From Kryptolebias marmoratus (Eukaryota; Chordata; Actinopteri; Cyprinodontiformes; Rivulidae), in contig NC_051433.1 of assembly GCF_001649575.2 (NCBI RefSeq), forward strand, positions 22,908,971-22,972,970: a stretch of 64,000 bases of DNA, read 5' to 3'. This document shows positions 37,911 to 51,246 of the stretch, piece after piece. A model generated the notes under the pieces. It was not told where the DNA came from, did no database searches, and saw only the letters and a program-made list of their open reading frames with translations. Every line of letters starts with the position of its first letter. Positions within the stretch are counted from its first letter, which is position 1. Position numbers and translations under genes: made by a program.

Positions 37911-38849
37911 GTATTATATTTTAAAATGTTCTGTTTTTATTTATTCATTTTATGGTGACATGAACATGTGATTAGCTGATGCTTTATACTGTGATCAAAT
38001 ACTAATAAATACTTTAAATTAGGACACAACAAAAAACAGTGTGTGTTGAACAAAAACCAGCCTTCCTTCAGAATCAAATAATGTATTTTACTTCAGCAGG
38101 CAATTAAATCAGAACATTTCTATTTATTTTTCCCAGATCTATTTTGAAGTGAAGGATGATCGGTCTTCTCTCAAATGTTAAATCTGAGTTTACTGAAATG
38201 TCATATAATTTGGTTTTTGATATGATTTCCGGTGACTGAATTCACATCCTTAAATATTTTTTTGTTTGTTTTTTTGAGGGGCCCGGCTCATTATAGACAC
38301 TATTAGACCTATAGATTTGAGACAAAGTATGGTGAGTTTGTAAAGTTTATTACAGTCAATGCACCGCTGTAAGTCGTTGTTAGATGTTCTGCCTTAAAAT
38401 GGTTCAACTCTGATCTGTACCAACAACACTACTGAAAACCATTGTCAGTGACTGCAGTCTGCACTCACAAAAATTATCTGTTTTAGAGCTGAACATTTGT
38501 TTCATGTTGAATTCAGCAGCAATACTGATAGTTCAGAAGTAGTTTTGAAGTGGAGCTCTGTAGTAAGAGGTAAATATCTTACCTGTTGTAGTCTAGATAG
38601 CAACTTTAGTTTGGAGAAATAGAGTTTCATTCTAACTGATGAGTTAGTGGCTAGTCTGAGTGGAGCCAACATCAAAGAGGACTGCTGCCATCTGAAAACC
38701 AGTCAATTTCAAAAATTTCGTTGCGGATCAAGTTATTTTATTAAGTTTTACATTGCTGCCAGATTTGCAAACCTTTAACAAAACCCCAATTTAAAATATA
38801 CAGACTATCTCTTTAATTGTTAATGCCAGACTCATGCATAAGTGTCCAA

Positions 38850-39003
38850 AAGGTTGTCTATCTTGTGTGTCTCTGTGTTGGTCCTGTGATGGACTATCCA
38901 CCTGTCCAGGCTGTAGCCCACTTCTCACTTGTTGACTGCTGAGACCTGTCCCCCGTGATGCTGGACAGGAATAGACAGGAACAGGAAATGGCTGGATGGA
39001 TGT
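38850..39003 (+). repeat. Copy of the AAAATGGATGG-ended teleost repeat
   Basis: CCTGTGATGGACTATCCACC, TGTCCAGGCTGTAGCCCACT and GGAAATGGCTGGATGGATG place it with 14,330-14,545. Confidence 0.5.
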
Positions 39004-39379
39004 GAATCACCACACAAAAGGGAAACTCTGGTAACGTCCGTCAGTGCTGACCTGCACCTTCACCTGCAGGGGGTGCTGTTCCCCCAGTGGCATTTAGTTT
39101 CTTCTTATTTGGTCTGCTCAGTCAGAGAGGAAACACAAAAGGAACCGTATGAGTGATCAGCACCTTGCAAGCAGCTGGCTGCTGCTGCTCAAAAACAGGA
39201 AAACAAAATAACACTGTAAAAGCTCACAAATGTGTGTCACAAAAAAACCCTGTTGGGTTAGTAGAAACTCTTCGAACCCTGGTGTGGCTGAATAAAAGGC
39301 ATTTCACCTTATAGTTATTAATATGGTGCTTCTGTATGTTTCATCAATGACAGGAAAGAGCTATCTCATAGGAAGTGGA

Positions 39380-40610
39380 AGTAGGAGCGTCCCTTTTTCA
39401 CACACATACACCCCCTCCCTCCATGGTCTTCCATTCCTCTGCCCATCCTGTAGCTCTGAGCTTTGTGAGCCAGGAACACCCCCGTTCTGCAAGTCCACGG
39501 CTGCCTGCTAGTATTTTGGTAATCGTCATCCTTTCTGACCTGCTGGCCTGATGCTGGCGCCAGGAGTCTCCACGCCTCCCCTCCGTCGTCCCCACCACCC
39601 TCCCACCCAGCCGCCTACCCCCGACCCCAAGGATAATTCAGACCAGCTGTTGCAAGGTGCCTTGCCTCCTCCCACTCACAAAATACTCACACTTGCCTCT
39701 TCTACAGTTAGACCTGGAGAGAAAAAGCACTTGGCTTCGGTTTGCTTTTAGAGGCCTCCCAGTCTTTGCAAGGGGTCTCGCTGATGTATAAAATAAATCC
39801 AAGTCAATCACAGTCCAGAGTTCTGCTCTGCAACAAATCAGCTCTGTGTTTGGATTTGATGTCCCATACATTCAAATAGTTATGTTCTCTGGCTGAGACT
39901 CAAATGCTGATATTTGATTTTTTTGGGGGGGTTTTCGCCAGTGGCACTGACCTAATTTTTTTTTTCACTCACCCAACGGGTCCTGTTAATGAATTGGAAT
40001 GTGTGTCTCTGTGAATTGAGAGTCTTGGACAGAATTGAGTTTTGTAGCGATTAGGCCTCAGCAGAGCCAACTCTCCATTGGAGTCACATGAAGAGCATGT
40101 GCGTCCGCGACGATCCGCTGATAACTGCGAGGAGATGGAGCGTTATTGTTGAGGAATGTTTACCAATTTTTCCACTGACTATTTTTGTCTCGGGTTTAAA
40201 TTACACTGGAAGCCTTTCCTCTACATTATCGTGCTTCTTTTCTGAGTAGAGCTGAGTGTTTTTGGCATTTCGGGCTCTGTGTAAAGTAAGGTGCCTCTCT
40301 GTCTACGGCCTAACCACAGTGGGACTTTGGACTGAGATGGAGGGGAACCCCAAGCTTTTGATCCTCACTCTTCAACCCCGAGCACTGCTGAGTAATGGCC
40401 CACAAGTGAACTGCATATGTGTGTCTATGTGTGACAGAGGTTTGGATTGTTTTCTTCACAGTGGCGCTGGTGGTGGTGTGGTCACCTCATACAACAGCAG
40501 TAGATGGTTGTCAGAAACAGAGGCCCGACAGAGGTGGGCGGGGGGCTGGTACAAAGAGCTGTTCTGGTGGAGCTATGGAGGAAAATAGTTCATGCTGCAT
40601 TGGGATTTCC
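39380..40610. other. Repeat-poor block, candidate regulatory island
   Basis: Contains pyrimidine-rich CCCTCCGTCGTCCCCACCAC, CTTATCGT-like and E-box-like sites but no recognised element. A 110-codon plus-strand frame (40,256-40,588) lacks splice or family support. Confidence 0.25.
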
Positions 40611-41460
40611 TGCCTTTGCCCTAGCTAGCTCAACCTCCCCCTTTTCCCCTCCTTTCCCTGTCTGTCCACTCTGCTCTTGACGGCCTTCAGCTGTATAGAA
40701 AGTTTCCGCTTGAAATGACTGAAGCAGTTGAATTCACAAGAGGCAGACAAATCTATTTTTGTCTCAGATGTAGGATTATGCATGTTTTTCGAATTGAACT
40801 GACCTTTTCTTTCAGGGGTGGGTAATATATACATTTTTTTTCAGAGAGCCATTTTGACTTAGTTAAAGGGATTGAAGAGCTCCTGAACTGAAACATGAAA
40901 CACAGTTTGTCACAAGGATCTATCATATAAAACATCACATCATCTGCAAAGATCAAGCACTCAAAAAAGGGCTTACTTTGTTTTGCTTGTATGTCAACAT
41001 GTAGTTGACATTTCTTGCACATTTTTTGTACTAATTGCTTTGCAATTCATGTAGATATATCAAAAACCCTTCTGGGATTTTATTTGTTTTGGTTTTTCCA
41101 GTTATTACAAGCTCATAGGACAGGTGTCACACTTCATCAAAGTATATCAGTATTTACCTTTCTAATAAACATACAATCAAGGAACTAAAGTTTTTTGTGT
41201 AGATATCAAGTCTTAGTTAAAAAATGCCAAACTGATATTTTTTGTTGGCTTGTTTTCTTTTGTTTTTAAACATCTAAACTCCATATGGGCCAATTGTTCC
41301 CACCCTTTCTTGTTGAAGGGAATTGAAGCCTATAGGACTCAGTTTACAGGAGCTGCCATGTTGGATTTTTGGAACCAGAATCTGTGTACAAGCTTGAGAT
41401 GGCTATCTACAGCTAAATTAGAAAAATGAGCAGCAAGATCAGAACTATGTGAGTCAATTA

Positions 41461-41843
41461 AAGTCCATCCATCCATCCATTTTCTTTACCCGCTTCTCCA
41501 TTCCGGGTCGCGGGTAGCTGGTGCTTATCTCCAGCAGTCACTGTGCGAGAGGCGGGGGACACCCTGGACAGGTCGCAAGTCCATCGCAGGGCCACATATA
41601 GACGAACGAGACAAACAACCATTCACACTCTCACTCACACCTAGGGACAATTTTAGAGTCATCAATTAACCTAACATGCATGTTTTTTGGTCTGTGGGAG
41701 GAAACCGGAGTACCCGGAGTAAACCCACGTGTTCACAGGGAGAACATGCAAACTCCACCCAGAAAGGCCTCAGGCCGGGAAGCAAACCTGCAACCTTCTT
41801 GCTGGGAGGCAACAGCTCTAACCACTATGCCACTGTGCCACTC
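41461..41843 (-). repeat. Fuller copy of the CATCCATCC-started teleost repeat
   Basis: On the plus strand it starts TCCATCCATCCATCCATTTT, includes TTCCGGGTCGCGGGTAGCTG, GGACACCCTGGACAGGTCGC, TTTTTGGTCTGTGGGAGGAA and GAACATGCAAACTCCACCC, and ends near CTAACCACTATGCCACTG. It is the longest copy of this family in the window and is inverted relative to the other three. Confidence 0.65.
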
Positions 41844-42229
41844 AATTAAAGTCAACATCAGAAAAAAAATTATCTAATGTATATTTTTTTTTTTTAACTA
41901 AAGGTAATGGTGTTTGTTTATGTGGCGGGGGCAAAACCCAAAACTTATACTGGAACTGTCTTACAGGGAAGTTTGTCCTGATCTGGCTTCAGATTCAGAT
42001 TCAGAAGTCCAGACATATACAGCCTAAGGTAGAAACATAAACAGTGCTCTCTGTTTCAAACAGGTAAAAAGTCAGTATATAACTCATCTTACATTTCCTT
42101 GAGATTTTAAATATAATCCTTTTTTTTAAGTTGTTTGATGGCATCAGTCGAATTATGTCAATGTGTCTTATCATGTACAGCTGGAATGTACAATGAACAA
42201 TATTAGGCCTGTTTAAAAAATTTTAAAAG

Positions 42230-43480
42230 CTACATTCTGCTTGTGTTGATTGCAACAAAGACAGGTGTGTCTCCATTTGGTGGCTCCCAGACATGTCGCG
42301 TTGGTGTAAAAGAGGAGGTGGATGTGGGCTGTGGGGGTCCGGGTTTAAAACTTCTCTTTCAGGGCTTTGATCTGGAAGTGTCTGCAGCAGAACTAGGGGG
42401 CATGTGTCACTCATTAGCGGTGTGGTGAGAGTATGCAGGCTAGCAGGTTTTGTAGGGCAGAGGGAAGAGAATGCTGTGAAAATGTCTGCTCATGAGGTGT
42501 TCCTGCTAATAAACCATGAGGGTGGTGTAGGTGCATGGGGGTTGGAGAGCTAAAAATAAGCCCTGGATGAGAGCTTGTCTCTTTAATAACTGCCTATGTG
42601 CTGAGCATCGTTTCCATTGCTTTTTGTGGTGCTCACATTTATGCTAAACACATTGCACAGGAAGTCGAATAGACGATCTCACTGAAAAGCCCCGCTGCCA
42701 GCATTCACTGTGTTGGGAAAGAAGGGAAATGGAAACCAGATGTCTAAGATCCACCGTGAATATGTCAAAGCTCTAAGACTATGTCAGTTCCTCCGCATCC
42801 CATTGGTGGACAGAAACTTTTCTGCACCGTCATCAGTAATGTCTGTAATACTCCCTCCCTGTGGACAGCTCTTGCAGCCGTGGCTGCAGCGAAGACCCGG
42901 AGATTCTGGGAAAGAGGTTTCGCTGTTCTTAAAATGATCATTTTCTGTATTCCTTAGCTTTCAGATCTCACCACATCTCTCAAATTTCAGGGTAACTTCC
43001 CATATCCCAGGGCTCAGCCGGGTGGCAAATCTCTCAGCGCTCCTTTGTGGATGGATTGCTTTCTCTTGCTTGAGAAAATAACAAGCTATAGAGTAATGAC
43101 TTAACAAGCATCAGGATAATGGCTTCAGCATGTGCAGGACTGTGTGCATGTGTCTCTGTGCGTGCACGGGTTTGGGGCTGTGCGTGTGCTTTGCTCGCTG
43201 GCCTGTGTGTGTCTATTGTTTGGGAACCAACTGAGCAGAGTCAACTGCCTCTCTGTTTGGCTGCTGGAGTTGTTTGAAAGCTGGCCCGAGCTGATGCAGG
43301 TCTGGAGGATCTGAGCGTTTGGGGAATCAGGAGCTTTCCATGTGTCACAATGACAACATGGCCAGTGGGGTGTCCGTGGGAGGGTCGGGTGTTTTCCATC
43401 AGAACCAGCTGCTGCTCAGGCCTCCCACAAAGACGCCACCCTCTCAGTGTGTGTGTGTACGTGTGTGTGTTCTCCAAAAT
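42230..43480. other. Repeat-poor block, candidate regulatory island
   Basis: Moderately GC-rich, with short GT runs at 43,447-43,470. No coding gene or known repeat is visible; ORFs overlap on both strands. Confidence 0.25.
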
Positions 43481-46480
43481 GCTTGTATGTGATGATGGTG
43501 GAGAGGAAGAACTGGGGACTCACTGAAGACAACGTGACAGCTGCGGTGTGTAATCTGTGCGTGAAGGACAGATTGTTGGTGTTTACTATGTTGAAGAGTG
43601 TTTCAACGCCATACATCTGTTTCCTAAAAGGTTTTTACCGTTCTTTGATCTATACTGGAACAAATGGAAAGTCTCAACAGTGACAAATCAAACGCCTGCT
43701 TCAAACCCATGCTAGTGTGGTTTTTTTAGGGCTGTGAACTTGTTAGGGTTGTTCATGGGAAATGACACGATTACTGGCATTATCATGACTCAATTAGCAA
43801 TCCCCTTCCTGTCATTGATATGCTTACGCTCAACACTTTTAGCTGCGTCTTGATCCAGCTTGCCCAAACAAACTGCTACTCCCTTTTCACACACAGCTTT
43901 TGAAGCTTTGACAAATCAAAATCCTAAAAATAAGAAGGAAAAAAAAGGAGCAAGTGCAGTTTCCCAAGACAGCGGCTGATGCTGTTTACGCACAGGTACA
44001 TGGTGACATGTTCTGACATGCGGGGACTGATCTGCACTGCCTCTTTCATAACTCGACTCTAAAGCCTCGGGGCAGCAGCTCAACGAAGTCTTGCACCTTG
44101 TCTGGGAAAATATGCTCAGGTGCATTTCACAGACGAACAGGTGGCAGCTGCTGTCAGGTGGAGAGGAGCAGCTCATACTTTTCTTGTTTAGAGGTTTGGG
44201 ATTTTATTTTAGATGATCTCCCGGAGAATGTTTAACAAAGAAGATATATATTTTTTCTCATATTATACATTTCTGCAACACCACATGTCCAGCCCCCGTT
44301 TGAAATACTTTCTATAAGGCTTTTTTTTCTAAAAACACCAGGTCCACTCTGATTGGTTATGGTAATGGAGCCATTAATTCTTTATTTGAGGTGTTTCAAA
44401 GTGGCAGGAAATTTTTTTTGTCAGAGTTGAATTTGCAAGAGAAAACTTTTCCATTCACCAGTTTGTTGTTTTAACCCAGTGTAGCACACCTCTTAGTTTG
44501 ATCTGATGCAGATAGGAAGTTTAGGCAAAGCTTGGCTACAAGAGAGGATTCAGACAGTCGAGTCTGAGAGCAATGAGATCCCATGATCTCTGAACATAGG
44601 AAACCTCATACCTCCAAAACATTATCATGTTAACAAGTTAAAGCAGTCATGTAAAAAGGCAGTATCTGACTGGGCTGTGACTGCTGGAAACTGGTTGGAG
44701 AACAGAACAACATCAAAGAGTCAGTTTCCAAAATGTGTCAGAACATTAGCCAAGGTGCTCAATTTGCTCGCAGAGGCTCACAGTCTTGTTACTTATTTTT
44801 TTACTTTTTGTTTAAAAAAATCCATGTTACAATTTCTCTCTTTCAAAAAAGTCTCGGAGTTGTTGCAAGTTTCTTAAAACCATGTCTCTTTAGTTTTCGT
44901 AAATCCTGAAACTAATTTTGACTCCTGCAAGACAGAAAACATCCGAGGCTTCAGCCCCGAATGACTAGGTCTAAAACCAACACTGATGATAACAAATTAT
45001 TTTCTAAAAAATGGTTCAACTCTGCCTATCTTCATTTCTAAAGTGTGCTCCAGTAGACTGAATCATAAACGTGGGAGCAGCTGCCAAAGCAACTTGAAGC
45101 GGGTACGATGTGGGCAGAAGGTGGACAATGCATTAATGTGCACGGCCTAGAATACAGTTTTACAAGCCGGGCACACAAAAATAAGCTGTGATTCTCAAAT
45201 ACTGGTCACGCAGAATGCGACAGCATGGCTCACTGATCACAAACACTCAGAATTCAGTCAAACTGCTATGGGAAATTTGACTTTTTCTCATCATTTCTGT
45301 GTAAGTTTGAGTCACTAACTTGTTTCTGACAGTTGCAGCCCAAACAGGGTTGCTTGTTAATCTTAGCATTTAAAAAAATGTTATTGCACTATAGAAACTA
45401 ACGCTGTGGTTGTAGTTTTGCGGCTGCTTATTAAGCGTTAGTTTCTTGTACTGTCTGACTGAAAAGACTTCATTTCAGTCACATATGATTTTCATTTGAT
45501 CTGGTGGCATTTGACTAAATTGGGGTTATGTCTGAGTAAGCACTCTGGAGGTTTGTTTTTGTTTTTCAGTTGGATCTAAAAACAATACAAACTCTGATCT
45601 TTGCTTTATTGAACACGCACCAACAGGAATAATTTGACATTTAGAGAATCAGAATAAATAAATCATTCCTGCTTCGTGGTTTTACCAACAATATGACCAA
45701 ATCAATTTTTTTCATTGCTGAGCCAAATGAATGAACAAAAGTCTGGTTGTCTAAGTATCGATATTTTTAACCTTTTTTTATCCATTGCAGTATTTCTGAA
45801 CACAATCTTTTTGTGACTTGCAGAGTTTTGTGTGATTGTGCAACATTTAATCAAACAACCATCAATGCAAGTTGTAGTTGATAGCCATTTTGTAATTAAA
45901 GTATTGCACTGGTTTATAGCCTTAAGAATGTAATAAATGATAGTTTCAACTGCTTTAATCCGTCACTTGTATGTTTCATGAAGCCATGGAGTTGTTTGCA
46001 TGCCACTATCCTGCATGTTTTAGATGTTCCCTTGCTCTTCAGCAGGTCACAGCAGAGAAATCACTGTTATAAGTGATGTAAAGTGAGAAAACTGACTTTA
46101 TGACGACTGTGATGATACCACACTCGATGTACTGTCCAATCTCATACAAATGACAAATGTTATGCAAACTCTGTGACTCATTCAGTTTTTCAGACATGTC
46201 TGAATGAAACATTAACACGAAAGTGACTAATGTCAGAATGACCAAATTCCATTGAATTATTACACAAATGAATCCAAAAATGTGTATTTAGTTTCTTCAA
46301 ATGTTTTATTCTTTATTTAGTTGTCCAAGTTTTGTATTTCAAGTCAGCACAAAGTCTGTTTTGGCTGTTTTCAGGTTCTGCAGATTGTCTTATCATTTTA
46401 CTGTGATTCCAGATAAAAGTTTAAGACAACTGATGTTTTTTTTCCCAGTCCCAGAATATTTATCTCTTCTTCCTCTTCAG
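43481..46480. other. AT-rich intergenic sequence
   Basis: No gene, RNA gene or recognised repeat is visible in these 3 kb. Confidence 0.35.
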
Positions 46481-47060
46481 TCGACAAGCCTCAGTGTGGT
46501 GAGGTGATGCCCAGTCACATACACAGAAAAAGCAGAGAGAGCTTCGCCCCCTCCTCCTCACTGGCATCAGGTCCACAGCAACACATGTCTCTGATCAAGT
46601 CCAGCCTGCGTCATCAGTTAGTAAACTCCAGGCTCCAGGAAAACCAACAGAGAGCACATTCATAGCCGGCGACCCTGTGACTGAGTGTGTGATTCATTAC
46701 TTTTTAATATGCCTCCTCACCCCCATCCCCAACCCACCCAACCACTTCTCCGCTCCAGACCCCGGGGCAGCTCCACAGCCTGATCAGATCCGTCATTAAG
46801 CATACTTGTGGTGTTACTGCTGTTAGCCTTATTTACCAGATGCAGGGCTTGTCTCTCTGGCCTGTTTGCAGCTCAGCGCGGCGGAAAAAGCTCTGCATTC
46901 TGACATTTGCATCTGTGCTCTGAGCTTCGCTGTGACAAAAGTGAGACAACAACGCCCAAGACAACTTTCTTCAAAGATAAAATCCCCCTTCGGGCATGGA
47001 CAGAGTGGACAGAGAAAATGTATTCAACCAAAGCATGTGAGGATGGACACTGAGTGGTGC
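46480..47060. other. Repeat-poor block, candidate regulatory island
   Basis: A block of balanced composition about 4.2-4.8 kb beyond the snai1 stop codon. It has a CCGGCGACCC patch and several CAGCTG-like sites but no coding signal. Confidence 0.25.
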
Positions 47061-47214
47061 TAATCTTAGTGGAGGAGGCCAGAGGAGTAACAAATGGGGT
47101 GAAAGGTGTTTGGGGAATCCACCCATTAGAACTGAGGAGTATCTATCCTTAAACATAAAACGCAATGAAGACTTTTATTTGTTCTTCAAAAGAGAACATG
47201 CTGAAAAAGAAGGT

Positions 47215-47620
47215 GATAATATTTTTGCCTGTGTCTCTGTGTGTCTGTTTGTATGTATGTCTTGTTCGCAAAAATCACTTGTATCTGGGGACAGATTTTA
47301 ATTAAACTCCCAGAAAGGAATCATTGGATGGACAGCTACAACTGATTAACATTTGGAGTCAAAACAATCCAAGGCAGCCGCTCCAGCTAATCTCTCTCAG
47401 CAAACACAAAGTGACTAACTCAGTCAATTTTATGGAAATTGAGCCAAAACGTGGTGTGGTAGCAGCTGAGAGTCATCAACAGCACATGCTTCAAGCACTG
47501 AAAGATCACGCATGATCGTTTGAGATTGTGCCTAATGTCTTTTACAAGGTTTGACCAAAGCTGAATTCTCATCATCTGTTGAGCTTAGTTTAAAACCCTG
47601 GCATGGAAGAAATGTTAGAT
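47215..47620 (+). repeat. Family R1 repeat
   Basis: TTAATTAAACTCCCAGAAAG, CAACTGATTAACATTTGGAG and GGTGTGGTAGCAGCTGAGAG match 36,415-36,660 in order. The copy ends with TTAAAACCCTGGCATGG, as the 36,340 copy ends TTTAAAACTCTGGCATGC. Confidence 0.55.
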
Positions 47621-47859
47621 CTTTAAGTTATTGTCTTTTTCTTTTTTTAAAAACACAGTTTTTAGGTCTACGGTAGTTGGTTTTATCAGGTTACCATCAG
47701 CAGGATGAAATCTGTGAAATGAAAGGATGTAGATCTCTCTCAGGATGAAGATATGCAGCATCACTGTTATGATTTATAATGAGTTGAATCAGCTCAAACC
47801 ACAGTCTGCAGCTCCAATGGGGGTCTGAAGGCTTTTCCTGGGAGCGTTCTCTCCAGACC

Positions 47860-48520
47860 TTCTGTGTCATGAGTGCAGGATGAGTTCTGTTTACGAGACG
47901 CTGACAGGCTCCTTCCTGTCCCACAGACCGAGAGCCCTGACTGCTGCTGCACTGAAGGCCACTTTTTAATTTCTGGCCACCCAACTCCACCCCAAAAGCT
48001 TGGCTGGGAGAGCAGCCATGAGGGTGGGACAGCTGAGATGGTAAGAGGTGTGGGGGCGGTGGGGGGAGGGGGGGGGAACACGGCTCTGGTGGTGGCAAAG
48101 TGCAGCAGCAGAACAAGCACTTGATCTCTGCAGCTCTTCAACCTAGGTCTGCTTTTTCTGGGTAAAGTAGGCCAATGTAAACTCCCACTTCCTGTCAGCC
48201 TTGTCTCCGAGGGGGAGAGATGATCCTCCTGCGAAGAGGGAAAGGGCTGCAGCTCTGAAGGGACCATTTCCACTTGGAACACACACACACAAATAGAAAC
48301 ACAGGCGGCATAGAGGCAGGCAGAGAGTGAGTGGGAGAGAGCGAGCAAGGGATACACAAACACAGTGGGGTTCAGGAATGTTAAACACATGCTTTATGGC
48401 ATAAATAGCAGCCACTTTTGGTAAATTACAGTGAGTGTTCTGGCACTGTAAAGCACACAGCAGGAAAACGCTCTCAGATTTCAGATCCAGGCCCAGCACT
48501 CTCCCCAGGGAACAAGAAAG
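47860..48520. other. Repeat-poor block, candidate regulatory island
   Basis: GC-rich sequence including a G-run at 48,053-48,076. It gives long frames on both strands (up to 198 codons on the minus strand), but these are low-complexity Pro/Ser-rich and overlap in antisense, so I do not call a gene. Confidence 0.25.
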
Positions 48521-48824
48521 GGAGCATGTTGTGTTTTTAGTTCTCAAGAAGACAGAAAAGTTACGAGCTGTGGCACATCACATTACCCCACTAAAATGTA
48601 CATACTTTACTACTTAGACGAGGAAAAAAGGCTTTGTGAAGAAACACTGAGCGTGTTAGAAGCGTGGAGGCAAAAAGTCTGAGATCACACCTCATCTTGT
48701 TACGCTGCAGAAATCAGATGGAAACAACTGAGGGGGAAATTCAAAATGATGGGTAATCAATAAGAAAGCTTTAGAAAGAAATGTATACTTATCGTTCACG
48801 GCTGAAAGGCAAATGTGGGCATTG

Positions 48825-49000
48825 ATGTGTGTTTGTGTGTCTGTCTGTTAGCAAAATACCTCACGAACCACTTAACACATTTTAATGAGACTCTCAGAAA
48901 GTAATAATTAGATTTCTACGACTGATTAACCAGATTCAAGATGCCTGCCGCAGCTATCTGACCTTAGAAAACCCCAAAATGGGTTTAACTTAGTTGTGCC
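48825..49000 (+). repeat. Family R1 repeat, short copy
   Basis: GCAAAATACCTCACGAACCA, AGAAAGTAATAATTAGATTT and AACCAGATTCAAGATGCCTG align with the 36,340 copy. Confidence 0.5.
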
Positions 49001-49990
49001 TTGAATTTTATTTTTGCAAACATGGCTAAGATCCTTTCTCCGGGATATCTCAGCTTACATCATCAAAACAGCCCTGAGCTTCAACAGCTGAGTGATAATC
49101 CAAAAGCATCTTGGGTAAAATGCAAATGCGGACATGTATTTGAGATCACGGAACCATGCAGAAACCCTCTGAAGGCATGGTTTGTGTTTCTGCACAGACG
49201 GTTTCAAATGTGTCTAAAGGAAACCTCATGTGTACTGAGGTGAGACAATGCGGCACTGCTGAAGCTGTGAGCACATTTCTCTGAGTCAAAAGGAAATCAG
49301 GAATGGTTCTGTGGAACAGTTTACCTCACTGAGCTCTGGGCCGGCTGGGCCTCAGCCCACGCACACCGACTAACCCACTGACAGACAGACCGACTAGCGG
49401 CCTGACTTACTGACTGAGAGCTGAGGAGCCATGGGAACCTAAAGCTCCAGTCTGGACACTCTTTGACTCACCGTCTAGGAAGGAGGAAATGCCGTGCTCT
49501 CACCAAGAGTGAAACATATATATATGCAGCAATCTCTCATACAGCTATACGAGTCCTCTTTTAGATCAAAACAAGAGGTGCACGTGGACAAAGGAAGTCC
49601 CAGTAAAATGTAAGGATTGACGGAGAAGCTTTACCTGCACCTCTAACACACGCTCACATTTGCATATCCTGAATGTTTGCTCAGTAACAGAGATAGAAGT
49701 GGATGGCGGGTGGCAGGTGGCAGGTGGAAGCAGGTGCATTCAGTTGTTCCCAACCATCAAACCATGCGCTCACCTGCACATCTGCAGTGTTGTTTCAACA
49801 CAATGAGTCGCTTCATTCAACACGGCTAATTATAAAATCCAGAAGAGAATTTCCCAGTTAATGATCAAACAGACATTTATGAACGCCAACAACTGAACTT
49901 CCTTCAAGTCAAAGCAGAAATTAGACAGCTGGGTTTCTCTTCTCGTGCTGAAGTAAACGACAACGGCAGTTTTTAATAAACATAAATTAC

Positions 49991-49996
49991 TTTATT
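49991..49996 (-). promoter_or_regulatory. Candidate poly(A) signal of snai1
   Basis: TTTATT on the plus strand is AATAAA on the minus strand, about 1.25 kb past the snai1 stop. If used, the snai1 3' UTR covers 49,975-51,246. It is AT-rich near its end and includes a (CAAAA)n tract at 50,056-50,082 and a GT run at 50,763-50,781. Confidence 0.4.
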
Positions 49997-50762
49997 GAAT
50001 GAAAAGGCATCATTTATGTCATACAGGAGGCACAGGTGAACACACAAGCATGGTACAAAACAAAACAAAACAAAACAAAACAACACATCATCTGCACATT
50101 GCACTGAAAAAAAGCCATAAAATATTTTTGAAAGTTAAAAGTTCATATTTGTATTGTCCATTTGCAAGGCTTTTATCACATATCGCTCACGTTCTCGTGG
50201 TGTAAACTGATAAAATCTTTGGTCCCAGTCTTTTTGAGCTCATTTTCTGCTAATACTGAAATCCATTTTAAAAGCTACTAAAATGAGGTAATTTTTTTTT
50301 TTTTTCTAATTTTAAAAAAGGCACGTTTTGGTAGTAAAACTAATAAATTTCAAGGCACATTCACGTAGGTCCTATGGCTTTGGCTGGTTTCATTAACACT
50401 GCGGTAACCTTGAGTACATGGCTTTCATTTTGATTCATGTCGCAGCAGAGCTGTACGGGGAATCTGTGGAAAACAGCAGAACGGCTTTTCCTATCTTTGA
50501 AACTCATCAGATTAAAGCAGAGGTTGTGGTTTAGTCAAAACAGAGGCTTAAATTTATCCCCACTGGTAAAATGGGAAAAAAAAACATACACACTAACTGG
50601 TGCCATTCTTCTGTGATGACATGTTTCCTCTTTCTTCTTAGCAAACCAAGGGCATTAGAAGTCACCTGCTATCGAGCAGCGAAGGTCACGGCTGTAGCAC
50701 CTGTTAGCACCTCATCTATCTGCACCGCAGCACCAGGGACAGCTGCGTGTGCACTTGCTTTT

Positions 50763-50781
50763 GTGTGTGTGTGTGTGTGTG
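50763..50781. repeat. (GT)n microsatellite
   Basis: About nine GT units inside the presumed snai1 3' UTR region. Confidence 0.75.
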
Positions 50782-51246
50782 ATTTGTGACACGCCAAGAG
50801 ATTTATCCCACCCACGCACCCCTACCTCCGAGCAACTGTGTCTGCGCCATGATCCTGGGCTGCCTGGCACCAGGACAGAGACAGGAAAAGGCTCCTCTAA
50901 CCCCAGTGAGTTCACAACATATTTGTTGTTTTGGAATGAGCACAAAGGCAACACAGAGGGACGATTTCAAGCTCCGTTCAGATGGTCCAGCCTCAAAAAC
51001 TTAAAAAAAAGAGCTTCTCAACAGTTTTATAATGGAACAGAGAAGATAAGAGGCTTGTAAAGTCAGATCCGTATTGAGGTTTGATTTCCTCCAGGTCTCT
51101 TAAATCAAAAAAATGTCATGATCTTTGTGGCTTTGTGGGCCTTTAACAGGCTAACAGGGCTTGTGTAGACCTCTTGTCTAAAGCCAGAAGTCCTCCACCG
51201 CTCTGAGCTCCTCATAGCTCCCCCCCACACACCTCCTCCTTTTCCC

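Noticed and set aside
47697..48390. Minus-strand frames of 139 and 198 codons
   Set aside because: They overlap each other in different frames, are Pro/Ser low complexity, have an opposing plus-strand frame, and lack splice or family support.
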